A stretch of DNA of 64,000 nt. Source: BD2-11 sp965115885. GTDB lineage: Bacteria > Gemmatimonadota > Gemmatimonadetes > Longimicrobiales > Gaopeijiaceae. Positions 42,851 through 56,182 of this stretch are shown here, in pieces. A model generated the notes under the pieces. That model saw only the letters and a list, made by a program, of their open reading frames with translations. It did no database searches and was not told the DNA's origin. Each line of letters starts with the position of its first letter. Positions within the stretch are counted from its first letter, which is position 1. The stretch spans positions 620,001-684,000 of the forward strand of contig OZ220479.1 of assembly GCA_965115885.1 (NCBI GenBank), in the 5' to 3' direction. The position numbers and the translations under genes were made by a program.

Positions 42851-45800
42851 TGGCCGCCCCCGAACCCTCGGAGCGCGCAGCAGGGACGCCGAACCCGCTC
42901 CGCGCCCGCGTCCGGACGACCCTTTGGGTCGGCGCCGCGCTGGTCGCGACGGCATGCGTGGCGGCGGCGGCGTTGCTCTACGGCCGGCGCGGACAGCGAC
43001 TGGTTCTGGAACAGGTCCTGCGCCGCGCGTCGGCCGACCTGGGCGCGGAAATCGCCGTTCGCGGGATCCGGTCCGCCCGCCCGCTCTCTGAGGCGACCCT
43101 GTCCGGCGTCGCGATCTCCGAACCCGGTCGGCCCGCCGCGTTCCGCGCGGACTCGATCCGCGTGCGCTATTCGTTCCGGGCCCTGCTCGGCGGAGAGTTC
43201 TCGCTCTCCGGACTGGAGCTGTGGAACCCGGTCCTGATCGTCGAGCGTCGTCCCGGAGAGGACGAGCCGAACTGGAGTCGCATCCTCGCGGATCCCCCCG
43301 GGGCGACGGTCGCTCTCGAACCGCAGGCCGGGTCCGGCGGCGAGACCTTCGCCGTCGCGGTGCGGGACGTTTCCGTGTTCGGCGGCGACGTTCTCGTGCG
43401 CACGCCCGCGGACGAGGGGAGCGGCGGCGCCGGAGTCGTGCCGGCGCCCGACGGCGAAGGCTTCGTGCGCGAGCGGCGCTTCGACCGGATCGACGCCCGC
43501 CTGAGCGAGGTGGCGCTCGGAGCGAAGCGGAGCGTCTTCGACGTCTTCGCGCTCTCCCTCCTGGGGCACGCCACCGAGGAGCCCTTCGAACTGTCCGACT
43601 TTCGCGGGCGGGTGCTCGTGGAGGAGGGCGAACTCCGCTTCGACGCCGAGCGGCTCTGGTTGCCGGAGACCGAGATGTCGGGCGAGGGCCGGATCGCCTG
43701 GGGCGGAGAGGTGCGGGCCAGCGCCCGCCTGAGCGCTCCGGTGGCGGCGCTGGCCGACTTGCGCTGGCTGGTTCCGGAGCTGCCCTCGGCGCGGGGCGCG
43801 CTGGAGCTGGAGCTGGTCCTGGAGCCGGACGCCGCCTCGCTCGCCTTCTCCTCCCTCGACCTCCGCGCCGCCGACGGGGGCGTCGACGGCAGCCTCGCCC
43901 TGACCCTTTCGCCGGACGCCGCCTTTCTGGAAGGAGACTTCGCCCTGCGCGAGCTTCGCCTCTCGGCGCTCGCCCCCTGGCTGACCGCGCCGCTTCCCTG
44001 GCCGGGCGCGCTCGGCGGCACCGTGCGCGTGGACGGCAGCCCCGGGGACTTGGAGGTCGCGGGCGCGCTCGAGACGGTCGCGACCCCGAGCGGCGCAGCG
44101 TCTTCCCGGTTCGAGTTCTCCGGGCGGGTGCACCTCGGGGCGAACCCGGGCGTGACCGGCTTCACGCTCGCGTCGACCCCGTTCCAGTACGGCTTGCTGG
44201 GCGAACTCGACGACCGCGTCGTCGTCGAGGGATCGGGCTCGTTGCGCGTCGAAGCCACGGGACGCCTGGCCGACGGGATCGATTTCTCCGCCTCGGCGAC
44301 GCACGCGGCGGCGGGCCTCCCGCGCTCCGTCGTCGTCGCCGTCGGCACGGTCGGACGCAGGAACGGCGAGACCTTCCTGGAGGCGACCGGCGACCTGCAG
44401 CCGTTGTCCTTCACGGCGCTGGGCGCCTACGTCCCGGGGTTCCCGCTGACCGGCGAGGCGCGCGGCGCCGTGCACGCGCGCGGGTCCCTCGCCGACCTCG
44501 CCGTGGAGGCGGATCTCGAAACCGAGGCGGGACCTCTGACGACGACCGCGCGCTTCGACGCGCGCGACGTCGGCCGCAGCTATCGGGCCGAGGCCGAGGT
44601 GCGCGACTTCCACCTATCCCGCATCGTCCCCGGGCTCCCGGAGCCCACGATCGTGACCGGCGACGCGTTCGTGGACGGCCGCGGGCTGCGGCCCGACGAG
44701 GTCGAGGTCGACGTGCGCGCGCGCATCGCCTCCGCCACGGTGGGGGAACTCGCCGTGGACTCGGCCCGATCGACCTTCCGGATGGAGGCGGGCGCCGTCC
44801 GCTTGGACACTCTGCACGCGGCGACCGGCCTGGGCACCCTGGACGCCTCCGGAGACCTGGGACTCGCGGACGGTCTCCCCCCGGGCGAAGTCCGCGTCGC
44901 GTTCGCTAGCGCGTCGCTGGACGGCCTGCGTCCCTTCTTCGCCGCGACCGGCCCCGTCATCGCGGCCGACACGCTCTCGCGCCTGGAGGCGCAGATGCTG
45001 CGGCTCGAGGGGATCGACCCCGACACCCTGCCCCCGCTCGGCGAGATCGCCGTCGAAGGGCGCGTGCTGGCCGGGTTCGCCCTGCGCGGCACCATGGACC
45101 GGTTCTCGGCGGAGGGCTCGGTCGACGTCGAAGGCTTCCGCTTCCGGGACAACTCGATCGTCCGGGCCGGGCTGGATCTGCGACTCGACGGCCTGCCCGG
45201 AACCGGGGGGCGGCTCGTCGCGTCGGTTCGCGCCGACTCTTTCGCCGTCGGAGAGCGGGGGTTCGTCTCGGCGGCCGTCGACTTGGACCTCTCTCGCGCC
45301 GCGGGTCGCGTGCGCGCCGACCTGCGACGCTCCGGCGAGGAAAGCTACCAGGCGCGCGCCGACTACCGGGCGGACTCGGCCGCCGGCGTCGTGCACTTGG
45401 ACGAGTTCACCGCCCGCTTCGAGGGCGGCCGCTGGAATCTGGGCGGCCCGGCGCGCTTTTCGTGGGACGAGGAGCGCTTCGCGGTCGACGACTTCAGCCT
45501 CGTCCACCCCGGCCCCGACGGGATGAGGATCGAGGCCGACGGCTTCGTTCCGCGCGCCTCCGGTCCGGCCGACTTCGGCTTGGCGGTGCGCAATCTCTCC
45601 CTGGAGCGCCTGGTGCGCGTGGCGTGGCTGACCCCTCTGGAGGAGGGGGGGCTTCGGGGGGCGACGAACCTCGATCTGCGGGTCGCGCGGACCGGCGACG
45701 GACCCGGGATGGAGACGACCTTCGAGGTCGTCGGACTGGGGTACGGGAACGTGGAGCTCGCCCGGGTCGCGGGGGACCTCCGCTACTTGGATCGGCGCAT

Positions 45801-47360
45801 CGTCGGCGAGATCGGGGCGTGGGACCGGGGCGCGCGGATCCTGTCCGCGCGGGGCGCGCTGGCCGCGGCGCTGGAGTTCGAGCGGGTGCCCGCCCGCTTC
45901 CCCGAGGAACCGATGGACATCGCCGTCGCCGCGCGCGCGTTCCCCGTCGCGGTCGTCGCGCGCGCGTTCCCCGGTCTCGAGGAGGTCGAGGGCGCGGTCG
46001 ACGGGGAACTCCGCCTCGCCGGGCCTCCGTCCGGCGTGCGCACGGACGGCGAGCTGATCCTGAGCGACGGCGCGCTGGCCGTGCCGACCCTCGGGGTTCG
46101 GTACACGGACGTGGAGGCCGCGCTCGCGTTCGCCGAGGACGCGCGTGGGCGGCTTTCGGCCCGTCTGCGCTCCGGCGGCTCCGCCCAAGTGAGCGGGTCG
46201 TTGCACCTGCGCCCCCTGCGCGACCCGGTCCTCGATCTCTCCATCGACGGGAGCGCCTTCCGAGCCGTCGACCGCCACGACGTCGAGGGCGTGGTGAGCG
46301 GGCGGTTGCGCCTGACCGGGAACTACCGCAGCCCGGTCGTGCAGGGCGCCCTGGAGGTGGAGCGGGGCACGCTCCATCTCGACGAGTTCGCGCGCTACCA
46401 GACCGTCGTGGATCTGGCGGACGCCAGCTTCTTCGCCGCCGTGGACACCGCCTTGGCCGGCGTGCTCCCCGTCATCGAGGCGGGCCGCAACCCTTTCTCC
46501 GACAACTTGGTCGCCGGGATCGAGCTGAGCGTGGAGAGCGACAGCTGGCTGCGTAGCCGCCAGATGGACGTGGAGATCGACGGCGACCTGGAGCTGGAGT
46601 ACGACCGCGGCGCGCGCAGCTTCGTGGCGGCGGGGGAGCTTGCGGCCATCCGCGGATCCTACCGCAACTTCGGCCGCCGCTTCGCGGTGCAGGAGGGAAC
46701 TCTGAGGTTCATCGGCGTCCCCGGCGTCAATCCCAATCTGGACATACAGGCGGTCGCCCGCCTGCGCGCCGGAGACAGCCCGCTGAACGTGATCGCGAAC
46801 GTGGGCGGCACTTTGGTGGCGCCCACGGTGTCGCTGACCAGCGACGCGCCCGCTCCCATCGAGGAACCGGAACTGATCAGCTACCTGGTGTTCGGCCGGC
46901 CTCCGGCGCTTCTCGGCTCGGGCGAGTCGTCGCTGTTGAGCGGAGCGGTCACCGACGGCCTGACCGTCGGCCTGGGCCAGCTGGCGGACGGACTCCAGCA
47001 GGCCGTGGCCCGGGAGATCGGCTTCGTGGACTACTTCGCCGTCTCCAACCAGCGGGCCGCGCAGCGGCTCGGACCGGATCCCAGCCTGCTGGGCACACTC
47101 GCCTCCACCCAGATCGAGCTGGGCCGCTACCTGTGGGACGACGTCTTCCTCTCCGTCGACTTCGCTCCGGCGGTCGGCACGACCCCCCAGGCGCGCACCC
47201 GCCTTCCCAACGCGCGCCTGGAGTGGCGCTTCGCCGATCTGTGGGGCTTCGAGAGCTTCGCCGAGGATCCGCTCCTGCGCCGCGGCATGCTCGGACTCCA
47301 GCGCGGCGGCCCGACCTACGCCCACTCCCTGGGACTCTTCGTCTACCGCGAGTGGGGCAG

Positions 47361-47364
<4 letters not shown>
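42850..47364 (+). CDS. tamB: TamB-like translocation and assembly module protein (DUF490)
   Basis: A 1504-residue protein with one N-terminal membrane helix (about 27-46) and a very long repetitive beta structure of AsmA/TamB type, thought to form a groove spanning the periplasm. The C-terminal DUF490 domain (about 1150-1504) is recognisable by GDLELEYDRGARSFVAAGELAAIRGSYRNFGRRFAVQEGTLRF and ISYLVFGRPPALLG. TamB proteins act with TamA, or move phospholipids between membranes. The TGATG overlap with tamA supports a complex. Its stop overlaps uvrA. Confidence 0.93.
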
Positions 47365-50252
<2,888 letters not shown>

Positions 50253-50357
50253 TCTCCGATGCGTGCGCGGCGTACGCGTTCCCGTGGAACTTCTCGGGGT
50301 TGGGCGCGCGCGTCGGCGTTCGGAGATCCGGGCCGGACTGCGGGAGGGTCCGTCGGC

Positions 50358-50389
50358 GCCGATGCCCGCGACTCGTTGCGGGCATCGGC
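50358..50389. terminator. 12-bp stem-loop downstream of uvrA
   Basis: GCCGATGCCCGC pairs perfectly with GCGGGCATCGGC around an 8-base loop, about 105 bases after uvrA. It could end the long upstream transcript. No T tract follows. Confidence 0.4.
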
Positions 50390-50565
50390 ATCGGCGGTCG
50401 TCGGCGATCCCGGTCTCTCGTGGCGGGGACGGACCGGGCGACGGGCGTCTCGGAGGCGCGGCGCGCGTCGAGTCCGCAGCCGGGGAAGAGCGCAGGCGGG
50501 ACGCGGATTCCGGGCTCGACCCCTTCCCGAAACCGGTCCCGGCCGTCCGGGCTCGTTCGACGTTG

Positions 50566-50609
50566 GGCGAGGCCGAAGCTGGCCTCGCCGCCTCCGCGGT
50601 CGCTACATT
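50566..50609 (+). promoter_or_regulatory. Possible operator/promoter before the YbjN-PspA genes
   Basis: GGCGAGGCC and GGCCTCGCC (50566-50589) form a 9-bp inverted repeat with a 6-base spacer. Fifteen bases later TACATT (50604-50609) could be the -10 element, so the repeat would cover the -35 region. The ATG follows 112 bases downstream. No good -35 hexamer is visible. Confidence 0.35.
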
Positions 50610-50720
50610 TTCGGGCTGTGCCGCCGGAACGCGGGCGCGGGCGTCCGCGTTCCGGCGAGCAGGAAGAGCGTCGCGAGCGGGCGGAACTGCCCGCCCCACC
50701 CGCCATACGGAGTGCAAGTC

Positions 50721-51140
50721 ATGGTGAGTCGAGAGGATGTGGAGGGCTTCCTGATCCGCATGGATCTGGACTACGAAGAGGTCGACGAGGGCATGTTCCT
50801 CGCGCACGGCGACAACGGAGGCGCGGGCGTGGTGGTCCACCACTCCGATCCCGTGCTGGTGCTGCGTCTCAAGATGATGGACCTTCCGCCGGATCCGGAA
50901 GAGGAACTCGGCGCCCTGTACCGTACCCTGCTGGAGCTCAACGCCACCGACATCGTGCACGGGGCCTACGGAATCGAGGAAGGAGAGCTGATTCTCACCG
51001 ACACCCTCGAACTCGAGAATTTGGACTTCACCGAGTTGCAGGCCGTGATCGAGAGCCTGCAACTCGCGGCTTCGAGTCACATGGGCAGAATCCGCGAACT
51101 CGCCCGGACGGATCGCGCACCGCAGGCGATGGAGGGCTGA
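50721..51140 (+). CDS. YbjN-like (CesT-fold) small protein
   Basis: The 139-residue acidic protein starts MVSREDVEGFLIRMDLDYEEVDEGMFLAHG and has the alternating helix and strand pattern of YbjN/type III chaperone-like proteins (LRLKMMDLPPDPEEELGALYRTLLELNATDIVHGAYGIEEGELILTDTL). YbjN members are linked to stress and motility in E. coli, with no known reaction. It lies 4 bases before pspA, so the pair is probably one envelope-stress unit. The fold call is from pattern only. Confidence 0.75.
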   Translation: MVSREDVEGFLIRMDLDYEEVDEGMFLAHGDNGGAGVVVHHSDPVLVLRLKMMDLPPDPEEELGALYRTLLELNATDIVHGAYGIEEGELILTDTLELENLDFTELQAVIESLQLAASSHMGRIRELARTDRAPQAMEG

Positions 51141-51144
51141 ACCG

Positions 51145-51984
51145 ATGGGAATCTTCCAGAAGCTGTCGACGCTCATCAAGTCGAACATCAACGACCTGAT
51201 CGCGAAGGCGGAAAATCCGGAGAAGATGCTCAACCAGATCATCCTCGACATGCGCGACCAGCTCGCCAAGGCGAAGCGCGACGTCGCGGGGGCGATCGCG
51301 GACGAGCGCAAGCTGGGAAGCCAGCTCGACGCGGAGGTCAAGCAGGTCCGGGCGTGGGAGAAGCGGGCCAAGCTGGCCGTCAACGAGGGCCGCGACGATC
51401 TCGCCATGCAGGCCCTGGGTCGGCAGCAGGAGCATGCGCAGCGGGCGGCCGCTCTGGAGCAGACTTGGCGCGCGCAGAAGGCCGAGACCGAGAAACTCAA
51501 GGCGTCGCTCCGCACGCTGAACGACAAGATCGAGGAGGCGAAGCGCAAGCGGAACCTGCTGATCGCGAAGCAGAAGCGAGCCCAGGCGCAGAAGCGCATC
51601 CACGCCACCATGTCCGGGCTCTCGGATCAGTCGGCCTTCGACGCCTTCAATCGCATGGCGGCCAAGATCGAAGAGGAGGAGCGCCGCAGCTTGGCCCAGG
51701 CCGAGGTCAGCGAGGCGCTGACCGGGGATTCGCTCGAGGACGAGTTCACGAGGCTGGAGTCGGGCGGCGAGAGCTCCGGGCTGGACGACCGCCTTCTGGC
51801 TCTGAAGGCGCAGATGGGGTTGCTCCCCGCAGGCGAGGGCGAAGCTCTGCGGCAACTCCCCTCGGGAGATGCGGCGGCCGGCGCCGCGTCCGGGGAAGAC
51901 GCCGGGGCCGAAGGTTCCGCCGAGATCCAGGAGGCGAAGCTCCTCGAGGAGTTCGAGCGCCTGGGCAGCAACGACAGGTCGTGA
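51145..51984 (+). CDS. pspA: PspA/IM30 family membrane-stress protein
   Basis: The 279-residue protein starts MGIFQKLSTLIKSNINDLIAKAENPEKMLNQIILDM, the membrane-binding helix and first segment of PspA. A long coiled coil runs to about residue 215 (AKRDVAGAIADERKL... QKRAQAQKRIHATMSGL). The acidic, alanine-rich tail (216-279) is longer than in E. coli PspA and resembles Vipp1-type tails. PspA/Vipp1 form ESCRT-III-like polymers that protect membranes. No pspF, pspB or pspC is present nearby. Confidence 0.94.
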   Translation: MGIFQKLSTLIKSNINDLIAKAENPEKMLNQIILDMRDQLAKAKRDVAGAIADERKLGSQLDAEVKQVRAWEKRAKLAVNEGRDDLAMQALGRQQEHAQRAAALEQTWRAQKAETEKLKASLRTLNDKIEEAKRKRNLLIAKQKRAQAQKRIHATMSGLSDQSAFDAFNRMAAKIEEEERRSLAQAEVSEALTGDSLEDEFTRLESGGESSGLDDRLLALKAQMGLLPAGEGEALRQLPSGDAAAGAASGEDAGAEGSAEIQEAKLLEEFERLGSNDRS

Positions 51985-51985
51985 C

Positions 51986-52837
51986 GTGGACACGGTCTAC
52001 CTGAACGGCGAGTACCTGCCGAGGGACCGGGCCCGCGTGGCCGCCGACGACCGGGGCTTCCTCCTGTCGGACGGCATCTACGAGGTCACGCCGGCGTACG
52101 GGGGGCGCTTCTTCCGCGCGGACCGGCATCTGGCGCGCATGGCGCGCGGCTTGGCGGCGTTGCGCATCGACTACGACATCGGCCGTCTGCCCGCCGTCGG
52201 ACGGCGGCTGCTCGAGCTGAACGGCCTCGCCGACGCCGACTTCTCCTACGTCTACGTGCAGGTGACCCGGGGCGCGGCCCCGCGCACCCACCACTTTCCG
52301 CCGGACGCCGTCCGGCCCACCGTCTACGCCTACGCCCGCCCGCACCGGCGGCCCGCGCCGTCGACTTGGGCGAGAGGGTACCGGGCGGTCACCGCCCCGG
52401 ATCGGCGCTGGGCCAGGGTCGACATCAAGAGCGTGGCCCTGTTGCCCAACGTGCTGGCCATGCAGGCCGCCGTGGACGCCGGGGTGGACGACGTGATCCT
52501 GGTGCGCGACGGAATCGCCATCGAGGGGGCGCACAGCAACTTCTTCGCGGTGCGGGACCGCGTCCTGACGACCCACCCGGCCACCCATCAGATCCTGCAC
52601 GGCGTCACCCGCGAGTACGTGCTCGAGCTGGCCGAAGAATTGGGGATGGAGGTCGAGTTGCGTCCCCTCCAGGCGGAGGAGCTCGCCGTCGCGAGCGAGG
52701 CGTTTCTCACGGGCACCACCACGGAGGTCCGTCCCATCGTGGAGATCGACGGCCGCGCGGTCGGAGACGGATCCGTGGGGCCGGTGGCGAAGCGGCTTTC
52801 GGAGGCGTTCCGGAAGGGGTTGCCGGGCGCGGCCTGA
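51986..52837 (+). CDS. dat: D-amino-acid aminotransferase (PLP fold type IV)
   Basis: The 283-residue protein matches class IV aminotransferases: RGFLLSDGIYEVTPAYGGRFF near residue 22, the PLP lysine in DIKSVALLPNVLAMQAA near 145, and GITREYVLELAEELG-like GVTREYVLELAEELG near 205. The IKS context and length favour D-alanine aminotransferase over branched-chain or 4-amino-4-deoxychorismate enzymes. It would supply D-Ala or D-Glu for peptidoglycan. The start is GTG one base after the pspA stop codon. Confidence 0.9.
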   Translation: MDTVYLNGEYLPRDRARVAADDRGFLLSDGIYEVTPAYGGRFFRADRHLARMARGLAALRIDYDIGRLPAVGRRLLELNGLADADFSYVYVQVTRGAAPRTHHFPPDAVRPTVYAYARPHRRPAPSTWARGYRAVTAPDRRWARVDIKSVALLPNVLAMQAAVDAGVDDVILVRDGIAIEGAHSNFFAVRDRVLTTHPATHQILHGVTREYVLELAEELGMEVELRPLQAEELAVASEAFLTGTTTEVRPIVEIDGRAVGDGSVGPVAKRLSEAFRKGLPGAA

Positions 52838-52879
52838 CGCCGCCTGCGGGCGGGCGCTCGATCGCCTCGCCGGGTTCGG

Positions 52880-53341
52880 CTACCCCTTCCGCAGCCGCAA
52901 GCGTCCGTAGACCAGCAGGTCGCAGGTCGCCGCCTGGGCCGGCGACGGCGCGCGCGGCTCGGCCACCAGCAGGGCGCGCTCCCTTCCTCCCTTCGGCAGG
53001 TGCAGCACCAGCAGGCCGGGATCCGCGGGGGACGAATACTCGTGCGCCAGCCCGGTGCGATCGACGACGACGGTTCTTCCCTCGACGGTGAGCCGCGCGA
53101 TGGCGCGTCCGTACTCGATCCATGCGGCGATCGGCTCCTCGCCCGCGGCGATCGCCGGGATCAGCCGACCGCGGTAGTGGCCGATCGCCCGTGCGAAGAC
53201 GCCCTCGTCGACGCCCTTGAGCGCCCGCAGACGTTCCCTGCATACGCCCCGGGGATCCGGCGCGCCCGTCTTCTCGAGCGCGGCCTCCAAGCGACGGTCC
53301 GCCAGCGCCTGCGGATCTTCGGTCTTTTCGGCGTCGGCCAT
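52880..53341 (-). CDS. Conserved-looking hypothetical protein
   Basis: The 153-residue soluble protein has a helical first half (RRLEAALEKTG...CRERLRALK...VFARAIGHYRGRLIPAIA) and a beta-rich second half (RLTVEGRTVVVDRTG...LLVLHLPKGGRERALLVAEPRAPSPAQAATCDLLVYGRLRLRKG). The codon pattern is that of the neighbours and the start context is normal. I do not recognise a family. It is convergent with the aminotransferase gene and divergent from the heme/copper cluster. Confidence 0.72.
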   Translation of the reverse strand: MADAEKTEDPQALADRRLEAALEKTGAPDPRGVCRERLRALKGVDEGVFARAIGHYRGRLIPAIAAGEEPIAAWIEYGRAIARLTVEGRTVVVDRTGLAHEYSSPADPGLLVLHLPKGGRERALLVAEPRAPSPAQAATCDLLVYGRLRLRKG

Positions 53342-53831
53342 CCGGGGCTCCGTGTTTGCCGACCCGCGGCCGGTCGGCGGTTTGCGGCGGCCGGACGTCC
53401 CGCCGACGCCGACCCGACTTGCTCACGCGTGCGGGACGGCGCCGGGACGGTGCGCCCGGGCGTGCGTCCCGGCGCGTTGCCGTCTCTCCGCACCGGAACG
53501 ACGTGCCGTTCAGATACCGCCCGCCCGCGTTTCGGGTCCGACCCGGAGGGCTGTGCGGATGCGTTTCGGGAGATTGCCACCCCCGGGGACGCCTTGCGCC
53601 GGCGCGCACGGCCATGCGCTTTCGCCCGGGCGCGGAGCCGCGCAGGCTCGGCCTTTTTTGCGTTGGAGACCGGTGGCGCCGTACTCTTGCAACGGTGTGG
53701 GAGGCGTCCGGAGACCGGAGGTTCGCCGTGAACCCGAAGTGGAAGCACGAGAGTGCGCTGAAGGGCATAGAGGGCGCGGACCGCTTCCGGTTCGCGCGTC
53801 GCCGCCTCACGATCGCCGACAGGAGGAGGAC
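53342..53831. other. 490-base upstream region without a recognised gene
   Basis: The gap before the heme/copper cluster has open frames but no coding character. It contains a short stem with a T6 run at 53635-53659 and a strong AGGAGGAGG ribosome site at the right end. The space could hold a leader or a small RNA. Confidence 0.45.
53635..53659 (+). terminator. Short stem with T6 tract, possible intrinsic terminator
   Basis: GAGCC-GCGCA-GGCTC (53635-53649) is followed by GGCC and six T. The stem is only 5 bp, so it is weak, but T runs are very rare in this DNA. It would end a short plus-strand transcript inside the gap. Confidence 0.35.
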
Positions 53832-55184
53832 ATGACCGTCTCCCGCAATTGCGCCCGCCCGCCGCGGCTCGTCCTTCCGTGCGCCGTCCTGCTGTGCGCG
53901 CTCCCGTATCCCGGCGCGCTGGCGGCTCAGTCGGCCGACGGGGACGAACCGGAGATCACCTTCGCGCGCGACGTCGCTCCGATCATCCAGGAGAACTGCC
54001 AGATCTGCCACCGGGAGTCGTCGGTGGCGCCGATGTCGTTCACGACCTACCGGGACGTGCGCCGCTACGCGCGCCGGATTCGCGAGCAGGTGTCTCGGCG
54101 CTTCATGCCTCCCTACCATCTCGACGTCGGCGTCGGCATCCAGGACGTCAAGGACGACTGGCGTCTGAAGCGGGCGGACATCGAGACCGTCGTCGCCTGG
54201 GTGGACGCGGGCGCGCCGGAGGGCGACCCGGCCGATCTCCCGGCTCCGAAGGAATGGCCGGACCGGCAGATGTGGCAGCTGGAGCACATCCTCGGTCCGC
54301 CCGACCACGTCGTCAAGTCGAAGCCTTTCACGGTTCCGGCCGAGGGCGGCGACACCTGGTGGCGCCCGCGCGTCCCGACCGGGCTGGACGAGGACCGTTG
54401 GGTGCGGGCCTTCGAGACGCGCCCTTCCTTTCCGGGCGGCCGCGAGGTCGTCCACCACGCCATTCCGCGCCTCCTCAGACTCGACGAGGAGGGCGAGTAC
54501 CAGCGCATCGCCAGCCTTTCGGAGTACGCCATGGGCAAGGTGGGCGAAATCGTCCCCGCCGACGCCGGACGCCTGCTGAAGGCGAGCGACGTGATCGAGT
54601 GGGACGCGCACTACTACCCGATGGGCCACGAGGTGCCGGACGACGAGGTCGAACTCGGCGTCTGGTTCCACGACGAGGGCTACGAGCCCGAGTTCGAACA
54701 GGATCTGCGTCTCTACACGTTGCAGGGCGACATCGCCTTGGCTCCGGGCGGCACCGCGATGACCCAAGGCTTCCACCGATGGGATCACCCGGTCCGCCTG
54801 GACAGCTTCCAACCGCACGGACACGTGCACCTGCACGCCATGTCGATCCGCGCCGTCTACCCGGACGGCAGCGACGAGCTGATCAGCATGGTCACCGACT
54901 TCAACGCCCGTTGGCACCACAGCTACATCTACGGCGACGACTCGGCGCCCCTGCTGCCCGAGGGAACGGTTCTGGTCATCACGGGCTGGTACGACAACAC
55001 CGCGGACAACCCGCTCAACCCCGACCCCGAGATCTGGTACGCGCGCGGAAACCGCACCACCGACGAGATGTCGCACGCGTGGCTCGCCGTCACCCATCTG
55101 ACGGACGAGGGCTTCGAGCGTCTGGTCGAGGAGCGGAAGGCCAAAGCCCGGGTGGTGAGCGACGGGAGCGGCGGCTCGCGATGA
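53832..55184 (+). CDS. Secreted c-type cytochrome with Cu type II monooxygenase-like domain
   Basis: The 450-residue product has a signal peptide (about 1-33, cleavage near AAQS), a heme c site CQICH (56-60) in FARDVAPIIQENCQICHRES, then a region rich in paired histidines: EVVHHAIPR near 200, DAHYYPMGHEV near 257 and QPHGHVHLHAMSIRAVYPDGS near 333. The second half resembles copper type II ascorbate-dependent monooxygenases (PHM/DBM fold). A role in periplasmic oxidation is plausible; the substrate is unknown. A strong AGGAGGAGGAC precedes the ATG. Its stop overlaps the next gene, so three genes form an operon. Confidence 0.82.
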   Translation: MTVSRNCARPPRLVLPCAVLLCALPYPGALAAQSADGDEPEITFARDVAPIIQENCQICHRESSVAPMSFTTYRDVRRYARRIREQVSRRFMPPYHLDVGVGIQDVKDDWRLKRADIETVVAWVDAGAPEGDPADLPAPKEWPDRQMWQLEHILGPPDHVVKSKPFTVPAEGGDTWWRPRVPTGLDEDRWVRAFETRPSFPGGREVVHHAIPRLLRLDEEGEYQRIASLSEYAMGKVGEIVPADAGRLLKASDVIEWDAHYYPMGHEVPDDEVELGVWFHDEGYEPEFEQDLRLYTLQGDIALAPGGTAMTQGFHRWDHPVRLDSFQPHGHVHLHAMSIRAVYPDGSDELISMVTDFNARWHHSYIYGDDSAPLLPEGTVLVITGWYDNTADNPLNPDPEIWYARGNRTTDEMSHAWLAVTHLTDEGFERLVEERKAKARVVSDGSGGSR

Positions 55185-56182
55185 CGGGCGCGTTGGCTCC
55201 GCGCCCGCCCCGCAGAGAGTTCGGGACGGGAGGGGAAGCCCGTTCCGGGGAGCTCCCGTCCCGTCCCGGTCGGCGACGGCCGCGTTTTTCGATTCCCGCC
55301 GGGGGCGCCATCAAAGGCTTGCGGGCCGGGTTCGTCCTGTCCGCGGCGCTCGCCGCCCCCGCCGCGATCCCGCTGAGTGCGCAACAGGTGCAACGGTTGC
55401 CGCTGGCTCCAATTCCGCCGACGGGGGAACCGGTCGCGCCGTTCTTCGAGGGTTGGTACCGGAACCCGGACGGGACGTTCACCTTCTCCTTCGGATTCTT
55501 CAACCTGAACACCGAGGAAGTCCTGGAAATCCCGCTGGGTCCCGACAACTTCATCGAGCCGACCGAGTTCGACGGGGACCAGCCCACCCACTTCCCGGTG
55601 CGCCCGCGGCGCGACCGGGGGGTCTTCTCGGTGACCGTGCCCGAGAGCTACGCGGACACCAGCCGCCGGGTGGTGTGGACCGTCGCCAGCAACGGCGCGA
55701 CCTATTCCACGCCGGCCCGGGTGGGGATCGACGCGCTTCAGCTCGACTACGGGCCGCGCGCGATGGGTTCGGTGCCTCCGCTGGTCCGGTTCGGGGACGG
55801 AGGAGAGATCGGCCAGCACGTCCAGGGCGTGCGTTCCGAACCCCGGACCGCGGTCGCGGGCGAACCCCTCCTGATCGCGCTGTGGGCGTCGGAGGTGTCG
55901 GAGCGCGCCCCGGACGACGACGTGAACGCGGACGTCGAAGTGCGGGTCACTTGGTTCAAGCACCGGGGGCCGCCCGGCGAGGTGATTTTCGAGCCCCGGC
56001 GGATCGTCGTTCCCGGCACGGGGGAAGCCGACACCCTGGTCACCTTCGCCGTTCCCGGCGAATACCTGTTGCGCGCTCGCGTGGACAACTTCGACGCCAA
56101 CGACAGCGCGGGAGGGGACCAGTGCTGCTGGACCAACGGCTACGTGCCGGTGACCGTGACCGGTCCCGTCGGCATGCGGTGA
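55181..56182 (+). CDS. Secreted beta-rich hypothetical protein
   Basis: A 333-residue product. After an arginine-rich 45-residue leader, a signal-like segment GLRAGFVLSAALAAPAAIPLSAQQ ends near residue 68. The rest is beta-rich: FFEGWYRNPDGTFTFSFGFFNLNTEEVLEIPLGPDNFIEP, then an Ig-like part near 235-330 (VAGEPLLIALWA...ADTLVTFAVPGEYLLRARVDNF) with a CC pair in GGDQCCWTNGY. No enzyme motif is seen. The ATG overlaps the cytochrome stop, which suggests a partner or scaffold. The true start may lie downstream of the long leader. Confidence 0.78.
   Translation: MTGALAPRPPRREFGTGGEARSGELPSRPGRRRPRFSIPAGGAIKGLRAGFVLSAALAAPAAIPLSAQQVQRLPLAPIPPTGEPVAPFFEGWYRNPDGTFTFSFGFFNLNTEEVLEIPLGPDNFIEPTEFDGDQPTHFPVRPRRDRGVFSVTVPESYADTSRRVVWTVASNGATYSTPARVGIDALQLDYGPRAMGSVPPLVRFGDGGEIGQHVQGVRSEPRTAVAGEPLLIALWASEVSERAPDDDVNADVEVRVTWFKHRGPPGEVIFEPRRIVVPGTGEADTLVTFAVPGEYLLRARVDNFDANDSAGGDQCCWTNGYVPVTVTGPVGMR

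Larger units (their letters stand above)
50253..50720. other. Intergenic region with two stem-loops and a putative promoter
   Basis: The 468-base gap between uvrA and the YbjN-like gene has no recognisable gene. It holds a 12-bp stem-loop (50358-50389), a 9-bp stem-loop (50566-50589) and an AT-rich TACATTTT just after the second. It is the longest gap in this half of the window and probably controls the pspA operon. Confidence 0.6.
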
